Source: Clostridiales bacterium Firm_14
GTDB lineage: Bacteria; Bacillota; Clostridia; Saccharofermentanales; Saccharofermentanaceae
NCBI GenBank assembly: GCA_001604135.1
Contig: LVAT01000017.1
Coordinates: 1-64,000, forward strand
Length of the DNA stretch: 64,000 nucleotides
Direction: 5' to 3'
Part shown: positions 29,311 through 39,968 of the stretch, piece by piece
How the letters are laid out: the number at the start of each line of letters is the position of its first letter
How positions within the stretch are numbered: position 1 is the first letter of the stretch
Translations under genes and position numbers: made by a program
The notes under the pieces: generated by a model
What the model saw: only the letters and a program-made list of their open reading frames with translations
The model's database searches: none
What the model was told of the DNA's origin: nothing

Positions 29311-31976
29311 GTAAGGTTTTCGAGGATTCAAGATTCAGTCCTACATCACCTTTGCGTTATTTCTTATTCTTATTGCCTTTTGCAATAGCAACGATGCTCG
29401 GTGTCTTCACCATGAGGAGCAAGGATACCGCGCCCTGCCTCTGGTGGGCATTTTTCCTCATGCTTCTGGGAATCGTTACTTTGCCTCTCGCAACCAAACT
29501 CTGGGAGAATTTCTCATCAGGAGGCTTTTTCCTGTCACAGGCTATGGGCCTCATATTTACCAGCCTTATATTGTGGACACTGATCCACATAAAGATATTC
29601 AGATTAAATGTCCTCTGCATCTTCCTGTCTGCACTGATAGTCGGCCTATGCTGCTATATTCCGAAAACATTCAGGCAGTCCCTTATTAAGAAACTTAACA
29701 GCCAGGGATTCGTTGAAGCTGCAGTGGCAGAAGAGACCGTATTCCTCGTGATCTTCATCCTAATGTGCTATTTCAAGGGCTTCCTGCCTGACATCAACGG
29801 CCAGGAAAAGTTCATGGACTACGGCTTCATAATGTCGATGTTAAGAAACGACAAGCTCCCTGCAAATGACATCTGGCTTTCCGGATATTCGATCAATTAC
29901 TACTATTTCGGCCAGTACATCTGGGCAGTCGTCATCAAGGCAACCGGCGTCAACACAGGCATCGGATACAATCTCGCAATGTGCTCTGCTACTGCAATCC
30001 CGTTCGCAATGAGCTTTGCCATCGGCAAATTCCTTATCGAAGCTTCCTCCATGAGAGGCTTCATGGATAACAAGATCGTTAAATACGTTGCAGGCTTATT
30101 TACAGGCTGCGCTGTCTCACTCTGGGGCAATTCCCACTCTTTCTTCTATGATGAGGACAGCCTCGGAAACAGCCTTCTTTCCGTATTCAGGAACTGGGGG
30201 ATCAACGTCGGCAAAACTGACGGTTTCTTCTATCCTGACAGTACGAGATATATCGGCTGGAATCCTGAGGTAGCGACAAACGGCGGCGACCACACGATCC
30301 ACGAATTCCCTTTCTATTCTTATCTTGTAGGAGACCTTCACGCGCACGTCATCTCGATGATGATCGTCCTTCTCATAACGGCGATTTTGCTGTCGCTCAT
30401 AAGCTCCGTCAAGCTCCCTTCGAGAGAGGAATCCAATGTTGTGATGACCCTTGATAACTTAGGCGGTGATCATTCGAGATTAGTTCCGGAAGTTAAATCG
30501 ACGTTAAGTCTCCACCTTGTTCTGGTCGCTATCCTCTTAGGCTGCGCCCAGATGACGAACTACTGGGATTTCCTGATCTACTTTATTTACAGCGCAATGG
30601 CTCTCCTGATCGTAAACACGATCAAGACGCCTAAGTTTGTTGATCCTGCGGGTATCTTCGTATTCCTTGTTAATGTCGGAGGAATACTCCTTATCTACCT
30701 CTCACAGGGCAGCAATCCGCTTGTTCTTTACGCTCTTGAAGCAGTCTTGATGGTAGCTGCATTCCTGTTCTGTGTAGTCAGCCCTTCAGCACTTCCCAGA
30801 ACATCATTCCAGATGAGCTTCCTGTTCACTTTCGCTACGCTGACAGCGCTTCCGTTCAACCTGAACTTTGACATGATCTCCAATTCGCTTGGCAAGGTCA
30901 AGAACACTTCACCGCTGTACCAGCTCTACATTCTGTACGGAACACACTTTATCATCTGCGTTACATTCTTTATCATCGTTTTCGCGACAAAGAATTACAG
31001 GTATGTCTCTTCCGCAAAGGCCAAGAAGCTTAACGGCACGATCCCTGTAATAGGCAATGAGAACACTTACACGAACCCTGTCCAGGCATTCTTTGCAAGA
31101 AGGAATCTCATCGATATCTTCACATGCGGAATGACCGTTGTCGGCCTCATGATGATCACCGCACCTGAGATCTTCTATGTAAGAGACATCTATACTTCAG
31201 GATATCTGCGTTCGAATACGATGTTCAAATTCTGCTTTGCAGCATTCATCATCCTCTCGATCGCGATGATCTATGCCGTAATAAGACTCTTATGGTTCGT
31301 AAACAAACAGGGAAAATACTCCAGCGCTTTGTTTGCGTTAGCGATCGTATTCGCGATCATGCTCTTCGTTCCGGCTCATTACACAATGGCTTCTCTGAAG
31401 CAGCGCTGCGGAGAACAGCTTAAGAAGGAAGATTACAAGACTCTTGACGGTACTGCATATCTCAATTACCACGCTTCAAGCCAGGTGTCCGAGAACTATG
31501 GCGGAAACCTCATGTCATACAAGTACTGCATCGACTGGTTCAACTCCGAGGTGAAAGGTGACCCTGTCATCTGCGAAGCTTACGGCGACAGCTACACTGA
31601 CAACTGCATTATCTCCGCTTATACGGGGCTTCCCACGGTATTCGGATGGCAGACACACGAGTGGCTCTGGAGATACCATGGAATCGTCGATGAGGAACAG
31701 GATCTTCTCGTTTCCGATCCTGACCATGACGTATTTAAGCTTTACATTGATCCGAGACATGCAGATGTAAACACGATATACTTCAGCGAATCACCTGAAG
31801 TGATCCAGGAAATAATCGATAAGTATCAGATCGAATATATCGTTATCGGTGACATGGAGCGTTTCAAGTTCGGCTACGACAATACTTATGTAATCTCAAT
31901 GCTTGGTACGCCGGTCTATTCTTACGACACGCTCACGGTCTATAAAGTAACGCCGAGAGCTGTGGCATCAGCCTGA
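29307..31976 (+). CDS. DUF2298-type multi-pass membrane protein (Chlor_Arch_YYY family)
   Basis: YSINYYYFGQYIWAV, HEFPFYSYLVGDLHAHVISM, many TM helices. Confidence 0.85.
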   Translation: MSKVFEDSRFSPTSPLRYFLFLLPFAIATMLGVFTMRSKDTAPCLWWAFFLMLLGIVTLPLATKLWENFSSGGFFLSQAMGLIFTSLILWTLIHIKIFRLNVLCIFLSALIVGLCCYIPKTFRQSLIKKLNSQGFVEAAVAEETVFLVIFILMCYFKGFLPDINGQEKFMDYGFIMSMLRNDKLPANDIWLSGYSINYYYFGQYIWAVVIKATGVNTGIGYNLAMCSATAIPFAMSFAIGKFLIEASSMRGFMDNKIVKYVAGLFTGCAVSLWGNSHSFFYDEDSLGNSLLSVFRNWGINVGKTDGFFYPDSTRYIGWNPEVATNGGDHTIHEFPFYSYLVGDLHAHVISMMIVLLITAILLSLISSVKLPSREESNVVMTLDNLGGDHSRLVPEVKSTLSLHLVLVAILLGCAQMTNYWDFLIYFIYSAMALLIVNTIKTPKFVDPAGIFVFLVNVGGILLIYLSQGSNPLVLYALEAVLMVAAFLFCVVSPSALPRTSFQMSFLFTFATLTALPFNLNFDMISNSLGKVKNTSPLYQLYILYGTHFIICVTFFIIVFATKNYRYVSSAKAKKLNGTIPVIGNENTYTNPVQAFFARRNLIDIFTCGMTVVGLMMITAPEIFYVRDIYTSGYLRSNTMFKFCFAAFIILSIAMIYAVIRLLWFVNKQGKYSSALFALAIVFAIMLFVPAHYTMASLKQRCGEQLKKEDYKTLDGTAYLNYHASSQVSENYGGNLMSYKYCIDWFNSEVKGDPVICEAYGDSYTDNCIISAYTGLPTVFGWQTHEWLWRYHGIVDEEQDLLVSDPDHDVFKLYIDPRHADVNTIYFSESPEVIQEIIDKYQIEYIVIGDMERFKFGYDNTYVISMLGTPVYSYDTLTVYKVTPRAVASA

Positions 31977-32540
31977 TCATACTGAAGGCAGTTCTTCAAC
32001 CGGATCGATCTTAATGGCAGAGGGCTTCGTGCCCTCTCCTTCATCATAGGTCAATTCACCGCACACAAGAGCTATCGGGCACTTTATCCTGCTTCCGTAT
32101 TTGCCGTCTCCTGCGAGGGGGTGCTTTCTCGAACTGAACTGCGTTCTTATCTGATGAGTGCGTCCGGTATCAAGCATGACCGCTACATAGGACAGATCCT
32201 TTTCCTCGTTATATCTTAGGACCTTATAGCTTAATCTGGCTTCCTTAACGCCTTTTCTCATACGCTTTACGGGGAATGTGCGGTTGCTTCTCGAATCGTG
32301 GAAAAGAAGGTCTTCCATAACGCCTTCATCTGCTTCAAGCCTGCCCTGGCAGACACAATAATATCTCTTATCCAGTATTCTTATTCTCTTACCGGAATCA
32401 GCAGCCGCAATGACACCGGGAACAGGAACATCAAGCCTTGTAAGGCATGCCATACCGGGAGGAGCGATCTTCTCGCTGTCCTCTCCCCTCTCCTTATAAA
32501 GGATCTGATATCCTTTGCCTTCGAATAAGATCTTTGCCAT
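31977..32540 (-). CDS. RluA-like pseudouridine synthase
   Basis: LTRLDVPVPGVI, LDTGRTHQIRTQFSSRKHPLAGDGKYG. Confidence 0.9.
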   Translation of the reverse strand: MAKILFEGKGYQILYKERGEDSEKIAPPGMACLTRLDVPVPGVIAAADSGKRIRILDKRYYCVCQGRLEADEGVMEDLLFHDSRSNRTFPVKRMRKGVKEARLSYKVLRYNEEKDLSYVAVMLDTGRTHQIRTQFSSRKHPLAGDGKYGSRIKCPIALVCGELTYDEGEGTKPSAIKIDPVEELPSV

Positions 32541-32543
32541 ATT

Positions 32544-33623
32544 TCAACAGATGAACATCGATATGTTCTCGCGCCCTCCGTCAAGGAATACTTCGACGGT
32601 GCCGACATCTTCTATTACGCTTATTTCGGGGCATTCCCTGTACGCCTTGTCAAACAGCGTGTGCCCTTCGAAAGAAACCCTTAATCTGCCTGAAGCATAG
32701 CTTACGAATCTGCTTTCCTTTATCTGCCTGTTCTTAAGATCTTGGACGGGTGCAAGGCATGCTTCGCCATTTCTTGATAAGAATATTTCCCTGGGAAGGC
32801 TTATTGCCGATGAGTTCATCTTCATAGAGAACATCCACGCCATTAATATCTTCCTGCCCTCAGGGTCTTCGCAGGTTACCGGATTAAAGAAGTCATTTCC
32901 GATATCGACCGGTCTAAAAGGATCTTTCTCGTCGTCGAAAACAAAAGCCTTTCCGTCATAATCGCCCGTGGCAAACAAGACTTTGACAGGCATGTGCTTT
33001 TCGCTCTGGATGATGAAGACCCATTTGCCGTCTGCTTCGACCAGCTGGGGAACTTCAATGACGCTGCCAAATCTTCCGTCAACAAGGAGTTCACCCGTAT
33101 AATTCCAGTTTGTAAGGTCTGATGACTCATACTGAAGGACTCTTGCGATTCCGTCTTTACCGGCACCTACCAGCATTCTGAAAGAGTTCTTGTAACGGAA
33201 TACAAACGGCTCCCTGAACTTGCCTCCATCCTCAAAAGGTGAGGTTAAGACAGGATTTCCGGAGCACTTTGTAAAGCAGATCCCGTCCTCGGAATAAGCG
33301 GCGCAGATAACTTCGCTGCCGTCTGACAAAGTCGCGTTATAAAACAGCCAGAGCCTGCCTCCATCTGCTAACGCTGAGCCGGAATTGCAGCACATCTCAT
33401 CTTCAGGGCTTATCGCCACGGCGCATTCATCCCATGAGATGAGGTCTTCTGATGTCGCGTGGCCCCAGTGCATCAGTCCGTATCTCGGAAGATACGGATT
33501 AAGCTGGAAGAATAAGTGGTATTTATCTTTAAAATAAACAAGACCGCAGGGATTACCCAGCCAACCTTCTTTTCTCGAATAATGGTATTTCACCGGTCTA
33601 ACCTCTGCGGCCTGAAAATTCAA
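32544..33623 (-). CDS. Glycoside hydrolase family 32 (sucrose/fructan hydrolase-like)
   Basis: GWLGNPCGLVYFKDKYHLFFQLNPY, FREPFVF, ECPEISVIEDVGTVEVFLDGG. Confidence 0.88.
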   Translation of the reverse strand: MNFQAAEVRPVKYHYSRKEGWLGNPCGLVYFKDKYHLFFQLNPYLPRYGLMHWGHATSEDLISWDECAVAISPEDEMCCNSGSALADGGRLWLFYNATLSDGSEVICAAYSEDGICFTKCSGNPVLTSPFEDGGKFREPFVFRYKNSFRMLVGAGKDGIARVLQYESSDLTNWNYTGELLVDGRFGSVIEVPQLVEADGKWVFIIQSEKHMPVKVLFATGDYDGKAFVFDDEKDPFRPVDIGNDFFNPVTCEDPEGRKILMAWMFSMKMNSSAISLPREIFLSRNGEACLAPVQDLKNRQIKESRFVSYASGRLRVSFEGHTLFDKAYRECPEISVIEDVGTVEVFLDGGRENISMFIC

Positions 33624-33635
33624 TTGTGTAATGCT

Positions 33636-35261
33636 TTAATCAGCGAGCTCCAAGAGCGATACCTTGAGAACGCCCTCAGCCTTGGAAAGCTCGTCGATGA
33701 TCTCCTGGGATACAGGCTGGTCGATCGCAACGAAAGCCTGAGCATGCGGATTGTCGGAACCGTCCTGGTTCTTTCTTCCCCAATGCATGGAAGCGATGTT
33801 GATGTTGTGGCTTCCGAGAACCGTAGCGATCCTTCCGATAACGCCCGGAACGTCGTTGTTCTTAAGAGCGAGAACCGTGTCAGACAGAGGGCAGTTCATC
33901 TCATAACCGAAGAAGGAAACGATAACCTCTGTGTCAGGTCCGAATACCGTACCGTTGATCTTAAGCTCTCTGCCGTCCTCAGTAACGAACTTAACGTTGA
34001 TGAGGTTATTGTACTTCTGGATGGACTCTGTCTTAGTCTCAACGACTTCGATGCCTGTCTCAGCCATGCACTCCTGAGCATTTACGTAAGATACGTGATC
34101 GTTGCCCATACCCTTCAAAAGGCCCATCATGAGGGAGAGTGTAATGATACCTGTGCCGGAGCTCTCAGCAAGCTCGCCTCTGTATCTTACTTCTACCTTG
34201 GTAATAGGCGTAGCTTCAGCCTGGAAGTACATACGGCCGATCTTCTCAGCGAGTGAGCAGTAAGGCTTGATGTCTTCTATGCTGCCGGAGAACTGGGGCA
34301 TATTGATAGCTGCAACGAGTTCGCCCTTCAGTGCGCCGTCGATGAGCTCAACGATTCCCTGACCTACCTTAGCTGTAGCCTCAACAGTGGAAGCTCCAAG
34401 GTGAGGTGTGATGTAGCAGTGAGGAGCGTGGAGGAGAACGTTATCGTACTCCTGCTCGCCGGGTGCCTTATTGTAAGAAGGCTCCTTATCGAAAACGTCG
34501 ATCGCAGCTGCAGCTACCTGACCGTCAGCCAGAGCGTCAGCGAGATCCTGCTCGTTTACGAGACCGCCTCTTGCAGCATTAACGATCCTTACGCCTCTCT
34601 TGCACTTATAGAGCTGCTCCTTGGAAAGGATACCGTATGTTTCCTTTGTCTTAGGTGTATGAAGCGTGATGAGGTCGCACTGGGGAAGGAGCTCGTCAAG
34701 AGTCTTGCATCTTGTAACTCCGAGCTTGTCGAACTTCTCCTGGGGAACATAAGGATCGTAAGCAATAACGTTCATGCCTACACCCTTAAGCTTTCTGGAT
34801 ACGATGGAACCGATACGGCCCAAACCGATAACACCTGCTGTCTTTCCTTCGAGCTCGATTCCTACCCAGTTGCCGCGTCTGAAGTCGCCGTTGTGAACGC
34901 CTTCGTTTGCTGTGCAGAGGTTACGGAAAATGGAGAATGCGTGCCCTACTGCGAGCTCGCCTGCTGCCATGTTGTTAGCTGTAGGTGTGTTAAGTGCGAT
35001 AACGCCGTGCTCTGTACAAGCCTTAACGTCGATGTTGTCGATGCCTGTTCCGGCTCTGCCTACTGCCTTGAGGCAGTCTGCATTATTCAAAAGTGTCTCA
35101 TTGATCTTTGTTGCTGATCTTACGATGATAGCGTCAAAGCCCTTGATGTACTGTTCGATCTCTTCCTGAGAATGGCCTAAGTACTCTTCTACTTCATAGC
35201 CTCTGTCTCTCAAGTACTGAACGCTCTCTTCAGCAATGCTCTCTGTGATAAGGATCTTCAT
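33636..35261 (-). CDS. serA: D-3-phosphoglycerate dehydrogenase with ACT domain
   Basis: GRAGTGIDNIDV, VIGLGRIGSIVSRKLKG, C-term GVIGRIATVLGSHNINIASMHWGR. Confidence 0.95.
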   Translation of the reverse strand: MKILITESIAEESVQYLRDRGYEVEEYLGHSQEEIEQYIKGFDAIIVRSATKINETLLNNADCLKAVGRAGTGIDNIDVKACTEHGVIALNTPTANNMAAGELAVGHAFSIFRNLCTANEGVHNGDFRRGNWVGIELEGKTAGVIGLGRIGSIVSRKLKGVGMNVIAYDPYVPQEKFDKLGVTRCKTLDELLPQCDLITLHTPKTKETYGILSKEQLYKCKRGVRIVNAARGGLVNEQDLADALADGQVAAAAIDVFDKEPSYNKAPGEQEYDNVLLHAPHCYITPHLGASTVEATAKVGQGIVELIDGALKGELVAAINMPQFSGSIEDIKPYCSLAEKIGRMYFQAEATPITKVEVRYRGELAESSGTGIITLSLMMGLLKGMGNDHVSYVNAQECMAETGIEVVETKTESIQKYNNLINVKFVTEDGRELKINGTVFGPDTEVIVSFFGYEMNCPLSDTVLALKNNDVPGVIGRIATVLGSHNINIASMHWGRKNQDGSDNPHAQAFVAIDQPVSQEIIDELSKAEGVLKVSLLELAD

Positions 35262-35299
35262 TTTCGGTTCCCCCCGTTTATATTATGCGTTATTTAATT

Positions 35300-36385
35300 T
35301 CAAGCTTTTGCCTTAAGCTCATCGATCGTGGCCTTAAGGTCACTTAAGTAAGTCTTAAGTTCTTCTTCTGTAAGATCACCCATGTGAGCGATCCTGAAGG
35401 TCTTGTCCTTCAACGGACCATAACCGTTGCTCATGAGGTAACCCTTCTCGCCCATGGCCTTGATGAGGTCGGATGTAGCGATTCCCGTTGTGTTTGTTAC
35501 GCAGGTAACTGTAACGGAAAGGTTCTCGGGATTGGAATAGAGCTCACAATTCTCTCTTGCCCAGTCCTGAGCGATCTTAGCAAGTCTTACGTGCTTCTGA
35601 TATCTGTTCTCAACGCCCTCGGCGAGGATCTTGTCGAGCTGGTAATCAAGAGCGAACATATGTGACTCGGAAGGTGTTGAAGGATACTGATAGGGCTTCT
35701 CCTTAACGAACTTAACGAGTTCCAAGTAGTCGAAGTAAAGACCTCTGTTCTCTACTGTCTCAGCCTTCTTGATGGCCTTGTCTGATACGGAAGCGATAGC
35801 CATTCCCGGAGGGAGTCCCAAGCACTTCTGTGTTGATGTGATGCATACGTCGATGCCGAGCTCATCTACAGGGATATAATCGCCTGCCATTGAAGAAACA
35901 GCGTCAACACATACGATGACATCGGGATATTTCTTGTAAACCTCAGCAAGCTTATCCATGGGATTGTGGATGCCTGTTGATGTCTCGTTCTGTGTGATCG
36001 TGATAAGGTCATACTTGCCTGTTGAGAGTGCAGCTTCGAGCATCTCAGGTGTTGTAGGCTGACCGAGCTCTGATTCGAAAAGATCTGCTGCGATGCCGTT
36101 GGATGTGCACATCTTGTGCCATCTCTTGCCGAAAGCGCCGATCGAGAAAACGGCTGCTCTGGATTTAGTAAAGCTTCTTACGGCACCTTCCATAAGACCA
36201 CTGCCTGATGACGTTGATAAAACGATAGTGTTATTTGTCATCATTACCTTCTGGAGCTTCTCGGATATCGACTGCTGAAGAGCGGACATTTCCTTTGTTC
36301 TGTGTCCGATCATCGGTGTAGACATCTTCTCCAGTACATCCTGCGAAACCTCGATAGGTCCAGGTATGAACAGTTTCTTATGCAT
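35300..36385 (-). CDS. Class V pyridoxal-phosphate aminotransferase (alanine-glyoxylate/phosphoserine aminotransferase type)
   Basis: FIPGPIEVSQDVLEKMSTPMIGHRTKE, CITSTQKCLGLPPGMA; adjacent to serA. Confidence 0.9.
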   Translation of the reverse strand: MHKKLFIPGPIEVSQDVLEKMSTPMIGHRTKEMSALQQSISEKLQKVMMTNNTIVLSTSSGSGLMEGAVRSFTKSRAAVFSIGAFGKRWHKMCTSNGIAADLFESELGQPTTPEMLEAALSTGKYDLITITQNETSTGIHNPMDKLAEVYKKYPDVIVCVDAVSSMAGDYIPVDELGIDVCITSTQKCLGLPPGMAIASVSDKAIKKAETVENRGLYFDYLELVKFVKEKPYQYPSTPSESHMFALDYQLDKILAEGVENRYQKHVRLAKIAQDWARENCELYSNPENLSVTVTCVTNTTGIATSDLIKAMGEKGYLMSNGYGPLKDKTFRIAHMGDLTEEELKTYLSDLKATIDELKAKA

Positions 36386-36490
36386 GTTAAAAACCCTCTT
36401 TTCGCGCGTTATTATTAGAGCAATAGCATTATATACTTGAATCTTACTTTTTTGTTACAAAATGAGTTGACTAAATAGCCAAAAAACAAG

Positions 36491-36519
36491 CCGCCTGCCG
36501 TGAAATACACAGCAGGCGG
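36491..36519 (-). terminator. Intrinsic terminator
   Basis: ccgcctgc...gcaggcgg with T-rich tract on minus strand. Confidence 0.8.
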
Positions 36520-36557
36520 TCTGATTGTTTTATGTAATGATTTTCGCTTGAGGGCGA

Positions 36558-39500
36558 TCAGGTGAGGTGGATGGAACTGTTAACCTCTGCCTGAGTGGTT
36601 GTCGTAGCGGATGTATCACCACCGCCTGAAGACGTTCCGCCTGCGTTCCATGTGATCGGAATCTCACCTGTTACTACTCCGAGAGGAGGTAAGAGGAGCT
36701 TATCTCCGGGGCTAGGATTGGAATAAGAAGCAGGGTCAAGCTTGTTGTAGATGATGATCGTCTTGATCCTCTGGTCGCTGTTATCCTTGATGTCGATTCC
36801 GTATACGTAATGGAATACGTCCCACCATGTTCTGTATCCGATATATTCTGAGAAGCAGAAGTAACCGATAGGAGCAGAAGGATCCGGCAGCGTAGCCTGT
36901 GTAGTGGTTGTTGTTGCGATCGTTGTGCTTGTCTCTGTCTCGGACGGTACGCTTGACTCGACAGGCTTCTTGCCCTTGCTGCAGCCCTTAGCGATGAGGG
37001 AGATTACAACGATGATGCAGATAACGAGGATCGCAAGGAAAGCAATGAACATATAACCGTTGCGGTTGAGCTTCATCTTCTTTCCGCCGCCGTTGCCGCT
37101 ACCGCCGCTCTTGCCTGCAGCAGGTGCCGGGCTGCGGGGTGCGCTGTTCTGAGGCTTGCTGTTGTTATTCGGGCCTGCACCGGAAGGTCTGTAGGATGTC
37201 TGTCCGGGATTTGTATACTGAGCCTGCTGAACAGGATCGGGCATTGCGGAAGGCTGGGGCTCAGCAGGTGCACTGCTGTAACCGAATGTCTGCTCGCCGC
37301 CGAATACCTGGCCGCTGTCATCAACACCGAGAATGTTATTGAACCACTCTTCATCTAAGGATGATGAAGACGACGCAGATGCCTGAGGCTGTGCATACTC
37401 ATCGCCGAAGCCCTGCTGAGGCTGTGCCGAATAGTCGTTGTATCCACCCTGAGGTACATCCTGCTGATAGTACTGACCGGCATTGGGATCCTGCTGCTGA
37501 TATCCCTCCCGGGGATATTCGCCAAATCCGTTCTGAGGAGCCTGGTCGTAACCCGGAGCGTATCCGTTGCCAGCATTTCCGTATTCAGGATATCCGTTGT
37601 TATCCATGGGTACACCTCCCTGCATATCTACAGTCTGATTACCATATCCGTATGTGCCATAGCTGCTCTGATCAGCAGTAGAGAATGCTTCCGCGCCGTA
37701 AGGCTGATAAGGCGGTACCTCCGGAGAAGTTTCCGTTCCTGCATAATCCCCATATACAGAAGCATTGTTGAAAGGTTCAGAGATATTCTGTTCTGATCCG
37801 ACAGCATTGACCGGATTATTGTAATTATCTGAATCGTAGAGCGGCATCTGAGGGATGTCATCTGCCTTAGCCTTGGGGCCTTCCTCTGCGCCTGTAGCGA
37901 AAGTAGCTTCGCCGAACGGGAGGATGATGTCATCCTGTGAAGGTGCAACAACTCCTGCCTGAGGGATTACCTCTTCGATAACGGGAGCAGCGGGCGCAAC
38001 AGGTGCTGCGGGAGCTGCTTCAGGAGCCTTAGCTTCGGGCTTCTCTACTTCAGGGAAATCAACATCGAGCTTGTCCTCTTCCTTGAGTTCAGGCTTGTCT
38101 TCGTTGATCTCATATTCGGGTACGGGAATCGAAGAAACTTCTTCGGAAGGAACAGGCTCAGCCTTGGGAGCTACATCCTCACCGAATACGAGAGGTGCAG
38201 TATTCTTGAGTTCCTGTGCGCTGTTCTTGCCATAAGGATCGAATGTGTCTTCTGCACTGGCGGTAACATCAGAGGAACCTGCGTCCACCTTTACCTCGCC
38301 GGGTGCGAAAACGATCTCTTCAGGCTTATTTACTACTGCCGGTGCCGGAGGAACAACTACGGGTGCTTCAGGAATTACCGGAGCAACGGGTGCAACGGGA
38401 ATTACGGGAGCTGCAGGTGCTGCTACGGGAACGACAATCTCTTCCTTAAGGTCTGAGATCAGAGTCTCCTTTGCTACGCCCTTGTTGGAATCGTTGATTG
38501 CCTGTGCGAGGATTCCGGAACCGCCTGCGCTGAACAGGAGAGAATTGATGTCGGTTACCGGCTTCGTCGGAGAATCATCAGAAGCATCGGGTGTAAACTC
38601 TGTCTTCGAAACAGTCTCCATGGCGGGAGCCTTCTCGGGCTCTGCTGCCTTAGGCTCTGACGATACTACTGCATCATCGATATTGAAAACGAACGGAGAC
38701 TCGGCAGCAGCTTCTTCAGCCTTTGCAACAGCAGCGGAATCGCTCTGTGCTGCTTCCTTCATCTCGCCGAAGATCTTCTTCATTGCGTCCTCTGCCGAAA
38801 GCTCCTCAACGGGTTCCTTCTTATCAGGGAACTCTGGAGCATCATCAGGGATCTTCTGTGCTTCAGCCTGGATCTTGTCGCCGAATGAGATGCTGCCGTC
38901 AGCGGGTACAGCGTCTGTATCGGGAATAACAACGGGAGCGTCAGGTGTGAGGCTTACAAATCCTGCATCTGCGATGGCCTTGGCTGCTGCGCCTACCATG
39001 CCGCCTTCTACCGTAGACTCCAATATCTCGTGGCTCTCGCTGTCGTAATCGTCCTTCTTCTTCTTTCTGCCGAAGAGGCCTCTCTTCTCTTCCTTCGTAA
39101 CGCTCTCAACGAATGAGATGGAGATCTGCATAGGTGTGTTGGGCATTCTTGCGGAAGCCTGTGTAAGGATAAGGCCTGCAGCATCACACTGGTCTTCGGC
39201 ATCCGTGAGGATCCTTAAGATCTCCCTCTGGCCCAATGCATCGTAGATCGCCTTGTTGCAAAGGATGATGCAGTCATCAGGAGTGAGTGTGAAGAAGTTT
39301 GACCAGAGAGCATTAGCTGTCTTGGATGAGCAATAATACTGGAAGTCGCCGACTCTGTTGCCGTAAGCATCGATGGGCTCCATCGGGATGCCTGCGTCTG
39401 TCAGAGGGAACATCGTGTCGTCTCTGTATAAGAATGCGAGACCGCCGCCGATAGTAACTGCGAAAGCCTCGGAATCTCTTACGATAACGCCGGAGAAATA

Positions 39501-39854
39501 AGGATCTCTGACTTCGTTATCCATGAGCTTTGTAGTACCTGCAACTTCAACTGCGGTCGACAGGAACTTCTCGATCATGGCGTCGATCTCTTTATGACCA
39601 CTCTTTACTTCGTTGCAAAGGCCGCGGAGCTGAGGTTCAAACGGCGGGATCGTACCGGGTTCGAATCCTTCAATGGTGGGATGGGTAAACAAAGAGAAGA
39701 AGAAGCCTCTCTCATCTTTGTCGATTGTAATATCAGCCTGTCTGGTCTCTCTCTTTCCGCAGAGTCTGCCGTCAAGATAGAAAGCATCAGTAAGCGAGCT
39801 GGAAGGAAAATAACGCGCTGTAAGCGTGCTTGCAAGCCTTGTTAAGGTAGCCAT
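36558..39854 (-). CDS. PP2C-like (degenerate) domain + long disordered region + TM helix + LysM-like C-terminus
   Basis: N-term PP2C-like pattern (FAVTIGGGLAFLYRDDTMFPLT, DDCIILCNKAIYDALGQREI), P/A/E- and Q/Y/G-rich middle, TM YMFIAFLAILVICIIVVISLIA, C-term WWDVFHYVYGIDIKDNSDQRIKTIIIYNKLDPASYSNPSPGDKLLLPP. Confidence 0.7.
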   Translation of the reverse strand: MATLTRLASTLTARYFPSSSLTDAFYLDGRLCGKRETRQADITIDKDERGFFFSLFTHPTIEGFEPGTIPPFEPQLRGLCNEVKSGHKEIDAMIEKFLSTAVEVAGTTKLMDNEVRDPYFSGVIVRDSEAFAVTIGGGLAFLYRDDTMFPLTDAGIPMEPIDAYGNRVGDFQYYCSSKTANALWSNFFTLTPDDCIILCNKAIYDALGQREILRILTDAEDQCDAAGLILTQASARMPNTPMQISISFVESVTKEEKRGLFGRKKKKDDYDSESHEILESTVEGGMVGAAAKAIADAGFVSLTPDAPVVIPDTDAVPADGSISFGDKIQAEAQKIPDDAPEFPDKKEPVEELSAEDAMKKIFGEMKEAAQSDSAAVAKAEEAAAESPFVFNIDDAVVSSEPKAAEPEKAPAMETVSKTEFTPDASDDSPTKPVTDINSLLFSAGGSGILAQAINDSNKGVAKETLISDLKEEIVVPVAAPAAPVIPVAPVAPVIPEAPVVVPPAPAVVNKPEEIVFAPGEVKVDAGSSDVTASAEDTFDPYGKNSAQELKNTAPLVFGEDVAPKAEPVPSEEVSSIPVPEYEINEDKPELKEEDKLDVDFPEVEKPEAKAPEAAPAAPVAPAAPVIEEVIPQAGVVAPSQDDIILPFGEATFATGAEEGPKAKADDIPQMPLYDSDNYNNPVNAVGSEQNISEPFNNASVYGDYAGTETSPEVPPYQPYGAEAFSTADQSSYGTYGYGNQTVDMQGGVPMDNNGYPEYGNAGNGYAPGYDQAPQNGFGEYPREGYQQQDPNAGQYYQQDVPQGGYNDYSAQPQQGFGDEYAQPQASASSSSSLDEEWFNNILGVDDSGQVFGGEQTFGYSSAPAEPQPSAMPDPVQQAQYTNPGQTSYRPSGAGPNNNSKPQNSAPRSPAPAAGKSGGSGNGGGKKMKLNRNGYMFIAFLAILVICIIVVISLIAKGCSKGKKPVESSVPSETETSTTIATTTTTQATLPDPSAPIGYFCFSEYIGYRTWWDVFHYVYGIDIKDNSDQRIKTIIIYNKLDPASYSNPSPGDKLLLPPLGVVTGEIPITWNAGGTSSGGGDTSATTTTQAEVNSSIHLT

Positions 39855-39968
39855 GAGCCGTCCTCCGTATAAATATTCAGGTTAATTATAACACAACGAT
39901 TATTTTCTCAATCATTTTATATAAAATTTAATTAAATAGTAATTTTCGCGAAAAGCCCGTAAAATAAA

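Noticed and set aside
33516-34256. 246-aa plus-strand ORF opposite serA and the GH32 start
   Set aside because: Antisense to two well-supported genes, no domain.
38245-39048. 267-aa plus-strand ORF rich in S/A/G/T
   Set aside because: Antisense shadow of the low-complexity region in the 1098-aa protein.
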